From: Celeribacter baekdonensis
GTDB lineage: Bacteria; Pseudomonadota; Alphaproteobacteria; Rhodobacterales; Rhodobacteraceae
Reading direction: 5' to 3'
DNA: 64,000 bases
Assembly: GCF_003047105.1 (NCBI RefSeq)
Contig: NZ_CP028475.1
Span: forward strand, 3,100,001 to 3,164,000
Position 1 is the first letter of the stretch; every line of letters begins with the position of its first letter. The translations under genes and the position numbers were made by a program. The notes under the pieces are model-generated. The model worked only from the letters and a program-made list of their open reading frames with translations. It was not told where the DNA came from and did no database searches. Positions 54,548 to 64,000 of this stretch are shown here, piece after piece.

Positions 54548-55755
54548 AGATGCTCCGGTTTGGCTATCTCACCGGCCCGATTTTGGGGGCACTATGGACC
54601 TTTATATTGGCCGTCACCGTCGCTGTGGCGATGAGTTTTGCCACGGGTGAGGCGTTTCGCCCATCATTGATGTGGTCGTTGCTCTTTGGTGGGCTGACCG
54701 GCTTTGCGTTGGTTGGGCGGGGTCACATGCGTGTTATCGTCCCGGTCCTCTGCATTATTTATTTTGCCGCACTGAGCCTTGGAATCGGCCCGGTTTTGAC
54801 CGGAAATGTCTCTTTGATTGCGCGGTTGGCTGCGGCGCTATTCTTGGGCGTCGGGATCGGTTGGCCGATGGTGCGTTTTGTCGAAGACCTGCCCATGGGG
54901 ACGCTCACGCGGCATGAATTCGAGGGTGCCGTCATCATGGCGCTCAAAGGGTTTGGCTATATTTTCTTCACCGCTATCGTCGTTATTCCCTTCTATGTGA
55001 TGGTGATGACCAGCCTCAAAAACCAATCGCAGCTGATGCAAAACCCGCTCGATTTCTCGATTGACCTGTCACAAGGCTGGGGCCTGTTTCGCTCCTATTA
55101 CGAGCTGATGACAGAGTTCAATTTCGGCTCCTATATGTGGACCTCGTTTTACATTTCTGTGCTCACGGTCCTGATCACCTTGGCCTTTGCCATCCCCGGT
55201 GCCTATGCCGTGGCGCGGCTCAGGTTTCGTGGTCAAGTGGCATTTTCGCGATCTATCTTATTGATTTATATGGTGCCAATGATCGTTTTGGCGCTGCCGA
55301 TCTACATCGCCTTTTCGATGATGGGCCTGCGCAATTCGATCACGGGCATCGTGATGATCTATCCGGTCACGACCATCCCCGTGGCGCTTTATATGTTGCA
55401 AGGCTACTTTCGCGGCCTGCCCGCAGAAATCGAAGAGGCGGGGTTGATGGACGGTCTGTCACGGCTTCAAGTGATTTGGAAAATCACCCTACCGCTCTCG
55501 CTGCCCGCGCTCGCTTCGGTCTCGCTTTACGTCTTTATGATCGCGTGGAACGAATTTCTTTTGGCCTTCATGCTCTTGGATGATCCGTCAAAATTCACCC
55601 TGACACGCGGCATCGCCTCGCTCAACTCGTCTGAAATTCCGCGCCAACACTTGATGGCCGGGTCGGTCATCGCCACGGTGCCGATTATGGCGCTGTTTTT
55701 GGGCTTAGAGAAATTCATGACCAAAGGCCTGACGGCAGGGAGTGTCAAAGGATGA
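54544..55755 (+). CDS. sugar ABC permease (MalG type) with N-terminal membrane extension
   Basis: Second permease (403 aa versus about 280 usual). The normal MalG-type core begins near residue 135 (LKGFGYIFFTAIVVIPFYVM) and keeps the EAA loop EEAGLMDGLSRLQVIWKITL and the C-terminal LEKFMTKGLTAGSVKG. In front lie about 130 residues with roughly four extra hydrophobic segments (e.g. GALWTFILAVTVAVAMSFAT, VIVPVLCIIYFAALSLGI). The extension's role is unknown. Overlaps both neighbours by 4 bp. Confidence 0.9.
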   Translation: MKMLRFGYLTGPILGALWTFILAVTVAVAMSFATGEAFRPSLMWSLLFGGLTGFALVGRGHMRVIVPVLCIIYFAALSLGIGPVLTGNVSLIARLAAALFLGVGIGWPMVRFVEDLPMGTLTRHEFEGAVIMALKGFGYIFFTAIVVIPFYVMVMTSLKNQSQLMQNPLDFSIDLSQGWGLFRSYYELMTEFNFGSYMWTSFYISVLTVLITLAFAIPGAYAVARLRFRGQVAFSRSILLIYMVPMIVLALPIYIAFSMMGLRNSITGIVMIYPVTTIPVALYMLQGYFRGLPAEIEEAGLMDGLSRLQVIWKITLPLSLPALASVSLYVFMIAWNEFLLAFMLLDDPSKFTLTRGIASLNSSEIPRQHLMAGSVIATVPIMALFLGLEKFMTKGLTAGSVKG

Positions 55756-57038
55756 CATCGGCAATCGAAAACCCCCTTGATCAAGCGGCGCGCGATGTCC
55801 TTTTGGGCAATGATCGCGGCGGCTACACCATCCCAACGGCGCGGCTTTACCCTTATCAATGGAATTGGGACAGCATGTTTTCCGCTTGGGGCTACGGCAC
55901 GTTTGATATGGTGCGCGCGTGGCAAGAGGTCGATCTTTTGTTTGCCTCTCAATGGGATACCGGCATGGTCCCGCATATCATTTTCCACAACCCCGACCCG
56001 GATTACTTTCCGGGCCCTGGCGTGTGGGGCGCAACACATACGCCGCCCACCTCGGGCATTTCCCAGCCGCCGGTCGCCGCCACATTGATTTTGAAACTCT
56101 ATGAAATGGACCCCGAGGCGGGCCTGCCGCATCTCAAAACCCTCTACCCAAAGCTGGTCGCGTGGCATGATTGGTGGATACGCGAGCGGTGCAAAGATGG
56201 CCCTGTGGCGATCATCCATCCGTGGGAATCCGGGCGCGACAATTGTCCGGATTGGGACATTGGCATGGAAGGGGTGCAGATCAATGAGGACGATCCTTAC
56301 ACTCGGCGCGACACGGGGCATGTGAACGCCGACGAGCGCCCGTTGAAATGGGATTATGACCGCTATCTCGCGATCTTGGCCTTTGGCCGTTCGGTCAACT
56401 GGGATGATCGCGCGATGTATGAAAATGGGCCGTTTTTGATGGCGGATCCCGGCATCAGTTTCGTGCTGTTGCGTGCCTTCATGGATTTGATCGAGATTGG
56501 CCGCATCTTGGGCGAAGACACCGCCGAATTGAGCGCTCAACAAGGCCAGCTTCGAGATGGGATCTCGAAACTTTGGAACGTGGAAAAAGGCTGGTTTGAC
56601 GCCTATGATTTGCGTACGGGCGACTATGCCAATGTGCTCGGGTCGGGGGCGTTCTTGGCCTATTTTGCGGGGGTGTCTCGACCGGCCTTGGATGCGCATT
56701 TTGCGCGGATTTGGGACAAGGTGAGCTTTGGTGTGCCCTCCGCCGACCCGGAGTCCGAACGCTTTGATCCACGGCGCTATTGGCGGGGTCCGACATGGCC
56801 GGTGGTCAATTCCTTGATCGCCATGGGGCTAACAGACATGGGGCGCAATGAGGCCGAAACACGCCTGCGCAATGAGACCGCTGCTTTGATCGAGGCGGGC
56901 GGATTTTGGGAATATTATGACCCGCTCGACGGCACACCCTGTGGCGGCGCGTCCTTTGGCTGGACCGCCGCGATTTGGCTGACGTGGTGCGGTAAAGGCC
57001 GTACGGCGGCGCAAACGGCAGGCAAGGAGACAGAGTAA
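55752..57038 (+). CDS. GH63-like glycoside hydrolase (glucosyl/mannosylglycerate hydrolase type)
   Basis: Cytoplasmic (alpha/alpha)6-barrel hydrolase (428 aa, no signal peptide). Family marks: TARLYPYQWNWDSMFSAWGY, QWDTGMVPHIIFHN, HPWESGRDNCPDWD (expected general-acid Asp) and GFWEYYDPLDGTPCGGASFG (expected general-base Glu), as in glucosylglycerate/mannosylglycerate hydrolases and bacterial GH63 alpha-glucosidases. Being inside the ABC operon, it probably cleaves the imported glycoside. The exact substrate (glucosylglycerate, mannosylglycerate, glucosylglycerol, trehalose-like) is not settled. Overlaps permease and ATPase genes. Confidence 0.85.
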   Translation: MTSAIENPLDQAARDVLLGNDRGGYTIPTARLYPYQWNWDSMFSAWGYGTFDMVRAWQEVDLLFASQWDTGMVPHIIFHNPDPDYFPGPGVWGATHTPPTSGISQPPVAATLILKLYEMDPEAGLPHLKTLYPKLVAWHDWWIRERCKDGPVAIIHPWESGRDNCPDWDIGMEGVQINEDDPYTRRDTGHVNADERPLKWDYDRYLAILAFGRSVNWDDRAMYENGPFLMADPGISFVLLRAFMDLIEIGRILGEDTAELSAQQGQLRDGISKLWNVEKGWFDAYDLRTGDYANVLGSGAFLAYFAGVSRPALDAHFARIWDKVSFGVPSADPESERFDPRRYWRGPTWPVVNSLIAMGLTDMGRNEAETRLRNETAALIEAGGFWEYYDPLDGTPCGGASFGWTAAIWLTWCGKGRTAAQTAGKETE

Positions 57039-58048
57039 TGGCAAGCATCGAACTTCAGGCCGTCGAAAAATGGTTCGGCAATGTTCAGGTGATCAAAGGC
57101 GTTGATCTAAAGATCGAGGAGGGTGAATTCATCATCTTCGTCGGCCCGTCGGGATGCGGAAAATCCACCCTGTTGCGGATGATCGCGGGATTGGAGGAAA
57201 CGTCTCGCGGCAAGATCTTTGTTGGTGATCGCGATGCCACATCGGAGCCCCCCTCTAAACGCGGCCTGGCCATGGTGTTTCAATCTTACGCGCTGTATCC
57301 GCATATGTCGGTGCGTGACAACGTCGGCTTTGCACTCAAAGCGGCGGGTGAATCGAAAGAGGTGATTGCCCAAAAGGTCGATGAAGCGGCACATGTGCTC
57401 AAGCTCACCGATTATATGGATCGACGGCCCAAAGACCTCTCCGGCGGTCAACGTCAACGTGTTGCCATCGGGCGGTCCATCGTGCGCGACCCAACCGCAT
57501 TTTTGTTTGATGAACCATTGTCAAATCTGGATGCCGCCCTTCGGGTTGAGATGCGCTACGAGCTTGCGAAATTGCACCGCTCACTGGCCTCAACGATGAT
57601 TTATGTGACCCATGATCAGGTTGAAGCCATGACTTTGGCCGACCGCATCGTTGTCTTGGAGGCGGGTAAAATTGCGCAGGTTGGTTCACCCAAGGAACTT
57701 TATGAACGTCCCGGCAATCTGTTTGTGGCGCAATTCATCGGATCACCCAAAATGAACGTGATCCCGGCCACCGCCGTTGGTCGTGGCGATGCGGCCAAAG
57801 ATTTCGGCGTGCGCCCTGAGCACATCACCGTTGTACCCGAAGGGCAGGGCGACCTCGACGGTGTGGTCGATGTGGTCGAATATCTGGGGGCCGATACCTA
57901 TGTCATCATCGACGCAGAAAACGGCGCGGGCCAAATGACCATCCGCGATCTGGGCGATGCGGCGCATCAACCGGGCGAAAAGGTTGGCCTGAAATTCGCC
58001 GAAGGCCGCACCCATCTGTTTGACGCAGACGGGCTTGCCATTCGCTAA
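57038..58048 (+). CDS. sugar ABC transporter ATPase, MalK/UgpC type
   Basis: 336-aa CUT1-family ATPase. Walker A GPSGCGKSTL, Q-loop MVFQSYALYPHMSVRDNVGF, signature LSGGQRQRVAIGRS, Walker B FLFDEPLSNLD, H-loop VTHDQVEAMT, and a C-terminal OB-fold regulatory domain (FGVRPEHITVVPEG ... FAEGRTHLFDADG). Starts in a TAATG overlap with the hydrolase. Last gene of the LacI-controlled operon. Confidence 0.95.
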   Translation: MASIELQAVEKWFGNVQVIKGVDLKIEEGEFIIFVGPSGCGKSTLLRMIAGLEETSRGKIFVGDRDATSEPPSKRGLAMVFQSYALYPHMSVRDNVGFALKAAGESKEVIAQKVDEAAHVLKLTDYMDRRPKDLSGGQRQRVAIGRSIVRDPTAFLFDEPLSNLDAALRVEMRYELAKLHRSLASTMIYVTHDQVEAMTLADRIVVLEAGKIAQVGSPKELYERPGNLFVAQFIGSPKMNVIPATAVGRGDAAKDFGVRPEHITVVPEGQGDLDGVVDVVEYLGADTYVIIDAENGAGQMTIRDLGDAAHQPGEKVGLKFAEGRTHLFDADGLAIR

Positions 58049-58073
58049 GGGGCCCGCGCCGGTGACGCCGCCC

Positions 58074-60824
58074 CTACTCGTCTCTGGCGAGAGGGGCGAT
58101 CTCGGTGCGCGCTGCCGCCCAGCGATTGAGCCAGGCCAGACCCGCCAAGGCAAGTCCCAAGAACAGCAATGAGAAGATGCGGATAAGGCCCCCGAGGCCG
58201 CTGATGTCCAAGAAGAAAACCTTTGCCACGGCGAGACCGATGAACACCAATCCGATTTTGCGGAGCATGGCGTTGGGGCGGGCGAGGGATTGATAAAATA
58301 CGCCCGCGCCGATCACCAGCAACGCAACAGTGTAGCTGTAGAGTTCTGGTTGATCCATTCCAGGCCATTCCATGCCCGTGGCACCGCGCCAGAAATGGCG
58401 GATCGTCAGAACCAACCACAGCCCGGTAAGGGCCAAAGCGGCACCAAGAAATGCCATCTTTTGTGGCTTTGAAATCGCGCGCAACCGCCATGCTCCGGCG
58501 CCGAGGGCGAGAGCTGGCAATAGGTAGGCCGGGATCAGCGTGTTGAAAATTTTCGGTCCCAAAATGAGGTTGGAATAGGAGCCGAACAGCGGGTTTGAAA
58601 CGGTGATTGCCAGCAGGACAAGGAAGCCGCCGAGCAACACAAAGAGGCTCCCAAGGCCGAGACGAACCATGGCAAAAGCCCCGCCGATTTGCACCCGGTG
58701 CAGTTGCGCCATACCCAACACGATCCAAATCGTCGCGCCGATGCCAAAGGCCCAATGGCTGTCCACATCATTCACGCCGCTCAGGCTGACAATGGCGCGA
58801 TAGAGCAGGATCGAGACAAGGATGCCGAGAGAGGAAAACACGGCGCTTTCCAACAGGATCATGGCGTTTTGACGCTGTGCGGCTTTCACCAAAACATAGG
58901 ACACAGCAAAGGCCACAACCGCACCGCCATGGGACAACAGCATATCCGCAAGCGGGGCCTCAATTGCCCAGTCTTTGCCCGGATCAACCACCAGCCGATA
59001 GCCAACAAAGACAACGCCCGCGAGCATATAAAGGCTCATCAGCGGCAGGTTGAATTTCCGGTCCAGCCAGGCCGCCGCCACAATCGTCAGGGCGATGGCG
59101 GTGGTCAAGGCGCTGGAGCTGAACATAATGATCATCGCAAAGGCGATACAGGCCAAGGCGGAGAGGATGGCAAAGGACATGCGCTCGCGGTGCGCGGGGA
59201 CGTCAGCGTGGGCAAACCGTTCCGCCATGCCGACCATAACCGCGCCAATGATCATCGCGTGAAGGGCCCAAGCATAGCTGCCCAGGTTGTCCGCGGGGTG
59301 CCAGAACACCTCCATTGCGATGGCCAAAGCGGGGGCCAAAGTTGCGGCCCCCAAAGCGACAAACATTTGCGCCGGACCGTTTTGCAGCGATCGCCACGCG
59401 CCAGCGATGGACAGCAAAAGCCCGATGGCCACGATGATACTGGCCATCAGGGACATTTGCGGCGCTTGGAAATCAGAGCCTAAGTCTTGCGACACTTGCC
59501 ACAGCGGCGCGCCCGAGGCGACAATCGCAACCAACGCCCCTGCGGGCAGAATGGCCAAATCTACAAGTGCTGTGGCTTTGCGGGCCCACACCAGGATCGC
59601 GAGCGTGAGCAGGGACAGCATCGCCACAGCCGTCCAAAACAGATCGGCATGGGTTGTTTCAAATGTGGTAAAGAGAATGAGGCCGCTTGCCGCGAGGACC
59701 GAACCGCCCGCAAGCCGCACCGGAAATTCGGGCCATGCGATGTCGGCGTCTTTGGAGAACACGGTCAAGCTGAGCAGGGTTCCGGCGTGGTCTGGCATCC
59801 ATTTGCGTACTGGGATCGCAATCGCGATCAACGCCAAGACTGTGCTGTACATCGTGAAGTAGAGCGGCGCTGGCCAACCGGCTGCGAGCATCAACATCGT
59901 GCCCGCGCCAAAGCCCGCAACCAGGGAGATGACCGAGACCCATGCCCAACGGCGCAGAGTGTCAATGGACAGTCCAACGGCGGTAATGATGAAGAAATAC
60001 AGCAACAAGAAGGATGGCGTATCAGAGGCCCCGCCGATGATGAAGGGCGCGATCATCGCCCCAATCACACCGACAGCGGCCAAAAACGGCCCGTAGAACC
60101 ACCCCAAAATCAGCGCCAAAGCCCCAACGATTGCCATGCCAATCAGCGCCATTTCTGGCCCGATAAAATTGTACAGCAGGCGGGCGGCAAGCACGCAGGC
60201 AAAGAGCGTAACAATCCCCGCGCCCGAGAATGTCGATGGCAAATAGGCGGTGCTACTGCTTTCATCATCGCCGTGACGTCGGCGAATATATTCACCGGCT
60301 GCGACCAAAGCGCCACCAAACACAAAGGCGGCGGTGATCCGCACGGCGGGCGGCAAAAGGCCCTGTTCCACACTGTAGATCACAAGGAAAATACCGGCCA
60401 AAGCCAAGGATAAGGCCGAGGCCACGTAGAACCAGTTCTTCGTCACCCATGTGACCAAAGCCTGAACGTTGTCCGCGTTAAAGACGACAGCTTGAGAGGG
60501 GGCTTCGGGTGTCGGTTCAGCCGGACCTTGGGCTGTGGTGGCCGCTGCGTGTGAAGGCATGTCGAGCGCTGCGGATTCCGGTTTGTGCTCGCCGGGTTTT
60601 TGGGCAACCTGTGGGATATTTGAGGCCGTGTACGCAAGGTCACGGGGAGCGGCTGTGGCCTGCACAGGGGTGGTTTGCTCGCCTGTGAGGACCCGTTTTT
60701 CGAGCGTTGCGAGGCGCTCTTTCAAATTGGCGTTCGAAATCAACAGATAAATAACGGCGATCGGCGTTGCGGCAACCAAAACAGCGAGAATAACAAACAG
60801 CGCTTCCAAAGACCCATTCCACAT
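58074..60824 (-). CDS. DUF2339 multi-spanning membrane protein
   Basis: Very hydrophobic 916-aa protein of the DUF2339 family: an N-terminal membrane helix (LFVILAVLVAATPIAVIYLL), a short coiled coil (NANLKERLATLEKRVL), a Pro/Ala-rich cytoplasmic or periplasmic linker (to about residue 110), then more than twenty predicted membrane helices to the C-terminus. Start ATG 60824, weak ribosome site. The family has no established function. Convergent with the preceding ABC operon (25 bp gap); monocistronic. Confidence 0.88.
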   Translation of the reverse strand: MWNGSLEALFVILAVLVAATPIAVIYLLISNANLKERLATLEKRVLTGEQTTPVQATAAPRDLAYTASNIPQVAQKPGEHKPESAALDMPSHAAATTAQGPAEPTPEAPSQAVVFNADNVQALVTWVTKNWFYVASALSLALAGIFLVIYSVEQGLLPPAVRITAAFVFGGALVAAGEYIRRRHGDDESSSTAYLPSTFSGAGIVTLFACVLAARLLYNFIGPEMALIGMAIVGALALILGWFYGPFLAAVGVIGAMIAPFIIGGASDTPSFLLLYFFIITAVGLSIDTLRRWAWVSVISLVAGFGAGTMLMLAAGWPAPLYFTMYSTVLALIAIAIPVRKWMPDHAGTLLSLTVFSKDADIAWPEFPVRLAGGSVLAASGLILFTTFETTHADLFWTAVAMLSLLTLAILVWARKATALVDLAILPAGALVAIVASGAPLWQVSQDLGSDFQAPQMSLMASIIVAIGLLLSIAGAWRSLQNGPAQMFVALGAATLAPALAIAMEVFWHPADNLGSYAWALHAMIIGAVMVGMAERFAHADVPAHRERMSFAILSALACIAFAMIIMFSSSALTTAIALTIVAAAWLDRKFNLPLMSLYMLAGVVFVGYRLVVDPGKDWAIEAPLADMLLSHGGAVVAFAVSYVLVKAAQRQNAMILLESAVFSSLGILVSILLYRAIVSLSGVNDVDSHWAFGIGATIWIVLGMAQLHRVQIGGAFAMVRLGLGSLFVLLGGFLVLLAITVSNPLFGSYSNLILGPKIFNTLIPAYLLPALALGAGAWRLRAISKPQKMAFLGAALALTGLWLVLTIRHFWRGATGMEWPGMDQPELYSYTVALLVIGAGVFYQSLARPNAMLRKIGLVFIGLAVAKVFFLDISGLGGLIRIFSLLFLGLALAGLAWLNRWAAARTEIAPLARDE

Positions 60825-60978
60825 AATGAAAAATATCAGAGTGTTTGAGCAGAGCTTTTGATGAAAGTCTAGGCCAGAGGGTGGTCAAACTGACGGGGCG
60901 GGCTTTGCCCTGTGTCGCAATATGAGCACCAGCCCATATGCTCTTGGGCAGTTGATGTTGGTTTTGGCATGGGAGGGA
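60825..60978. other. short intergenic region, DUF2339 to tRNA
   Basis: About 150 bp with no open frame I can support. It should carry the DUF2339 promoter and the tRNA 3' trailer. No terminator stem with a T-tract was found. Confidence 0.3.
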
Positions 60979-61055
60979 TGGTGGCGGTGCAGGGACTCGA
61001 ACCCCGGACACGCGGATTATGATTCCGCTGCTCTAACCAACTGAGCTACACCGCC
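60979..61055 (-). tRNA. tRNA-Met (CAT), elongator type
   Basis: 77 nt including an encoded CCA (60979-60981). Acceptor GGCGGTG / CACCGCC, D-arm AGCTCAGTTGGTTAGAGC, anticodon arm GCGGA-ATCATAA-TCCGC with anticodon CAT, and T-arm GGGGTTCGAGTCCCT. The G1-C72 pair and arm sequences fit elongator Met of alphaproteobacteria, not the initiator; a lysidine-modified Ile-CAT tRNA is less likely but not excluded. Confidence 0.95.
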
Positions 61056-61250
61056 GAAGTGCCGCGTAGTTAGTCGGTCGGGCGCAGGGGGTCAAGAGGG
61101 AAATTGCGCCTGATCCCGAACAAATTGTGCATTCCAATCCCGATCTGATTTTTGCGGCCTGTGGGGGGCTGTTGCGCTGTCGGCTTGTTGCTTGGGAGAT
61201 GATCCAATAGGTTCGCCCATAGGACGACAATCAGGGTGGGGTTTCTACGA

Positions 61251-64000
61251 ATGGGCGCGGCACAGTGGGAATTTTGGATTGATCGCGGCGGCACGTTTAC
61301 CGATGTGGTCGGACGCGCGCCAGATGGAACATTGCACACCCATAAGCTGCTGTCCAACAATCCCGAACGCTATGTCGATGCGGCGGAACAGGGCATTCGC
61401 GATCTGCTTGGGCTGAGTGCGCATGATGCGATCCCTCAGGGCTGCATTCGCGCCGTCAAAATGGGCACAACCGTTGCCACCAACGCGCTTTTGGAGCGCA
61501 AAGGCGAGCGGGTTTTGCTCCTTATGACCGAAGGGTTCCGTGACCTTCTGCGGATCGGCTATCAAACCCGGCCCGATCTCTTTGCCCTTCATATCAAGCG
61601 GCCCGATCTTTTGTATGAACAGGTGGCCGAGGTTCGCGAACGTCTGAATGCCGATGGCGGCGTGGTCATGCCGCTGGACGAAGAGGGGACGCGCGCCACG
61701 CTGCAAGCGGGCTATGACGCAGGTCTGCGTGCGGTCGCCATCGCCTTTTTGCACGCATATTTGAACCCTGATCACGAGGCCCGCGTGGCCGAAATCGCGC
61801 ACGCCATCGGCTACACCCAAATCTCCACTTCTCACGATGTGTCCCGCCTCGCCAAACTGGTTTCGCGCGGCGACACCACTGTGGTTGATGCCTATCTCTC
61901 CCCCATCCTGCGCCGCTACGTCGATCAGGTCGCATCGGCACTTTCCTTGGGCCACGCCTGTGAACGGCTGTTGTTCATGCAATCCAACGGCGGCCTGACG
62001 GATGCTGCGCTGTTCCAAGGCCGTGATGCCATTTTGTCCGGTCCGGCAGGGGGGATTGTTGGCATGGTGCGCACGGGTGAGGCGGCGGGGTTTGACCGTC
62101 TTATCGGCTTTGATATGGGCGGCACCTCCACCGATGTGTCCCATTACGCGGGGCTGTATGAACGCTCGTTTGAGACCGAAGTTGCAGGCGTGCGGATGCG
62201 CGCGCCGATGATGGACATTCACACGGTTGCGGCGGGCGGTGGCTCGATCTGTACCTTCCGCGATGGGCGGTTTCAGGTCGGACCAGAGTCGGCGGGGGCC
62301 GATCCCGGTCCCGCCTCCTATCGTCGTGGCGGACCGCTTACGGTGACCGATTGCAATGTGTTTTTGGGCAAGCTGTCGCCCGATCATTTTCCGTCTGTCT
62401 TTGGCCCTGACGGCAACGAGCCGCTGGATCTGGCGGCCACTCAACGGGGCTTTGCGGCCCTGACCCAAGAAATCAACGCCGCCACCGGACAGTCGCTTGG
62501 CCCAGAACAGGTTGCCGAAGGGTTTCTCAAAATTGCGGTCGATAATATGGCCAACGCGATCAAGAAAATCTCGGTCGAGCGCGGCCATGATCTTAGCGAT
62601 TATACCTTGCAATGTTTCGGCGGCGCAGGGGGGCAACACGCCTGTTTGGTCGCCGATGCTTTGGGCATGACGCGGGTGCTGATCCACCCGCTTGCGGGCG
62701 TGTTGTCCGCCTATGGCATGGGCTTGGCCGACATCCGCGCCCTGCGCGAGGCACAGGCCGATTGCCCGCTCTCGAACCTTGCTCCGGCAGAGGTTATAGC
62801 CGCGCGGTTGCAGGCCGAGGCAGAGGCCGAAGTTGCTGCCCAAGGTCTCGCGAATATCCGCATCCTCACCCGGGCGCATCTGCGCTACACGGGCTCGCAT
62901 CAAACCCTTGATGTGCCGTTTGGCGCTGCATCGGATATGTCGCAAGCCTTTGAAGACGCGCATACATCCCGCTTTGGCTTTGCGCCTCCGGGGCGTGATC
63001 TGATCCTCGATATGATCGCGGTCGAAGCCATCGGTGGCACCGGGGAAGCGCCCACAGCCTGTCCCATGCCGACAGGCGAGGTCAGAGCCAAGGCCCGTGT
63101 GATGGTCCGCGCCGAAGGCTGGGGCGCGGTGCCGTTATATGATCGCCAGGCTTTGCCGCAAGACAGCGTCATCTTTGGCCCGGCCATCGTCGCGGAACCG
63201 ACCGGCACCAATCTCGTCGAACCCGGTTGGTCGGCGCGTTTGGATCAGTTCGGCAACCTCATTTTGACCCGCGACACGGCCGCCGAACGCGTCGCGGCCA
63301 TGGGCACGGATGCCGATCCGATCCTGCTTGAAGTCATGTCGAATTTGTTCATGTCTGTGGCCGATCAAATGGGCGCGACCTTGGCCAACACGGCGTGGTC
63401 GGTGAACATCAAAGAGCGCTTTGATTTCTCCTGCGCCATCTTTGACGCGCAGGGCCATTTGGTCGCCAATGCGCCACATGTTCCGGTGCATTTGGGGTCG
63501 ATGTCCGACAGCATCCAAACCGTCATGCGGCTGAATCCGGATGTGGCAGAGGGCGATGCTTTCGTGCTCAACTCCCCCTATCGGGGCGGCACCCATTTGC
63601 CTGATATCACTGTGGTCACGCCGGTGTTCTTGGAGGGTAAACCCGCGTTTTGGCTCGGCTCGCGCGGGCACCATGCCGATGTCGGCGGGCGTACCCCCGG
63701 CTCAATGCCGCCCGACAGTCGCAGTCTCGAAGACGAGGGCGTCGTGATTGAAAACATGCGCCTGCTCAAAGACGGTGTGTTCCAGGAGGCGCATCTGCGC
63801 GAAATCTTGGCCTCTGGCCGCTATCCCGCGCGCAATATGGATCAAAACATCGCCGACCTTCAGGCCCAAGTCGCCGCCAATGAAACCGGGAAGCGTGCCT
63901 TGATCGGGGTGATCGCGCGCTACGGCGGGGCCACCGTCACCGCCTATATGCAGCATGTCCAAGACAATGCCGAAGCCTCGGTCCGCGCCGTGATTGACCG
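61251..64000 (+). CDS. 5-oxoprolinase (HyuA-HyuB fusion), partial
   Basis: ATP-dependent opening of 5-oxo-L-proline to glutamate, or a related hydantoinase. The frame is open from ATG 61251 (GGGTGGGG upstream) to the window end (916 codons); the family is about 1200 aa, so roughly a quarter is missing. The HyuA part starts [19 protein letters not shown], with [36 protein letters not shown] and [12 protein letters not shown] (actin-like ATP site). The HyuB part follows from about residue 690: [52 protein letters not shown]. No frameshift seen. Confidence 0.93.
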   Translation, partial: MGAAQWEFWIDRGGTFTDVVGRAPDGTLHTHKLLSNNPERYVDAAEQGIRDLLGLSAHDAIPQGCIRAVKMGTTVATNALLERKGERVLLLMTEGFRDLLRIGYQTRPDLFALHIKRPDLLYEQVAEVRERLNADGGVVMPLDEEGTRATLQAGYDAGLRAVAIAFLHAYLNPDHEARVAEIAHAIGYTQISTSHDVSRLAKLVSRGDTTVVDAYLSPILRRYVDQVASALSLGHACERLLFMQSNGGLTDAALFQGRDAILSGPAGGIVGMVRTGEAAGFDRLIGFDMGGTSTDVSHYAGLYERSFETEVAGVRMRAPMMDIHTVAAGGGSICTFRDGRFQVGPESAGADPGPASYRRGGPLTVTDCNVFLGKLSPDHFPSVFGPDGNEPLDLAATQRGFAALTQEINAATGQSLGPEQVAEGFLKIAVDNMANAIKKISVERGHDLSDYTLQCFGGAGGQHACLVADALGMTRVLIHPLAGVLSAYGMGLADIRALREAQADCPLSNLAPAEVIAARLQAEAEAEVAAQGLANIRILTRAHLRYTGSHQTLDVPFGAASDMSQAFEDAHTSRFGFAPPGRDLILDMIAVEAIGGTGEAPTACPMPTGEVRAKARVMVRAEGWGAVPLYDRQALPQDSVIFGPAIVAEPTGTNLVEPGWSARLDQFGNLILTRDTAAERVAAMGTDADPILLEVMSNLFMSVADQMGATLANTAWSVNIKERFDFSCAIFDAQGHLVANAPHVPVHLGSMSDSIQTVMRLNPDVAEGDAFVLNSPYRGGTHLPDITVVTPVFLEGKPAFWLGSRGHHADVGGRTPGSMPPDSRSLEDEGVVIENMRLLKDGVFQEAHLREILASGRYPARNMDQNIADLQAQVAANETGKRALIGVIARYGGATVTAYMQHVQDNAEASVRAVID

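Noticed and set aside
60979..61055. tRNA-Met as an integration (att) site
   Set aside because: No integrase, phage or plasmid gene and no repeated tRNA 3' fragment is visible on either side in the window.
61245..62963. 572-codon minus-strand open frame
   Set aside because: Antisense to the 5-oxoprolinase gene, which has clear family motifs in the plus frame.

Overview
The window reads as a chromosomal segment of an alphaproteobacterium of the Rhodobacterales (Roseobacter/Rhodobacter group). The main reason is the hemN-fnrL-uspA-ccoNOQP-ccoGHIS block, a locus layout known from that order. Supporting it are TTGAT-N4-ATCAA-type FNR boxes, a pheA-cycM neighbour pair, yejABEF, urtABCDE and a fused MaoC-phosphotransacetylase next to ackA. 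I see no CRISPR, insertion sequence, phage gene or replication origin. Gene density is high, most genes sit in operons, and many overlap by ATGA or TAATG.

Layout. 1-1.9 kb: the end of a taurine/NMT1-type ABC importer (minus strand). 1.9-7.1 kb: a Tat-exported cyclic-nucleotide phosphodiesterase/nucleotidase (cpdB), NADH pyrophosphatase (nudC), an SRPBCC protein, prephenate dehydratase (pheA) and a membrane-anchored cytochrome c (cycM). 7.3-13 kb: the peptide importer yejABEF. 13-17.8 kb: a D,D-carboxypeptidase with a C-terminal SPOR-like domain, a HAD hydrolase, clpS, an RsmC-like rRNA methyltransferase and a degenerate SDR. 18-24.3 kb: tetrapyrrole synthesis (hemF, hemE, hemC, hemN) with a GlcD-like flavoprotein. 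24.4-34.4 kb: oxygen-responsive regulator fnrL, uspA, cbb3 oxidase (ccoNOQP) and its assembly/copper genes (ccoGHIS), with four FNR boxes. 34.4-38.3 kb: a tesA-like esterase divergent from a YbbA/YbbP-type ABC exporter. 38.3-44 kb: ackA, a MaoC-PTA fusion and a large chemoreceptor. 44-50.6 kb: the urea ABC importer urtABCDE behind a structured leader. 50.7-58 kb: a LacI-controlled sugar/osmolyte importer with an intracellular GH63-like hydrolase. 58-64 kb: a DUF2339 membrane protein, tRNA-Met(CAT), and the first 2.75 kb of a 5-oxoprolinase.

How the parts connect. FnrL probably activates hemN, itself, uspA and both cco operons, coupling oxygen-independent haem synthesis to the high-affinity oxidase that needs haem. 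hemF supplies the aerobic version of the same step. Three of the ABC importers (NMT1-type, urt and LacI-controlled) have an intrinsic terminator directly after the binding-protein gene, which would give more binding protein than membrane components.

Quality warning. Seven genes in the first 34.3 kb (nudC, pheA, yejA, dac, the HAD gene, ccoG, ccoS) are out of frame. In each case adding one G or C to a G/C run restores a normal protein. I read this as systematic homopolymer under-calling in the assembly, not as seven pseudogenes. No clearly undescribed system stands out. The best candidates for new biology are the structured urtA leader, a DUF11-like domain inside an ABC permease, and phased TGAC repeats between hemE and hemC.
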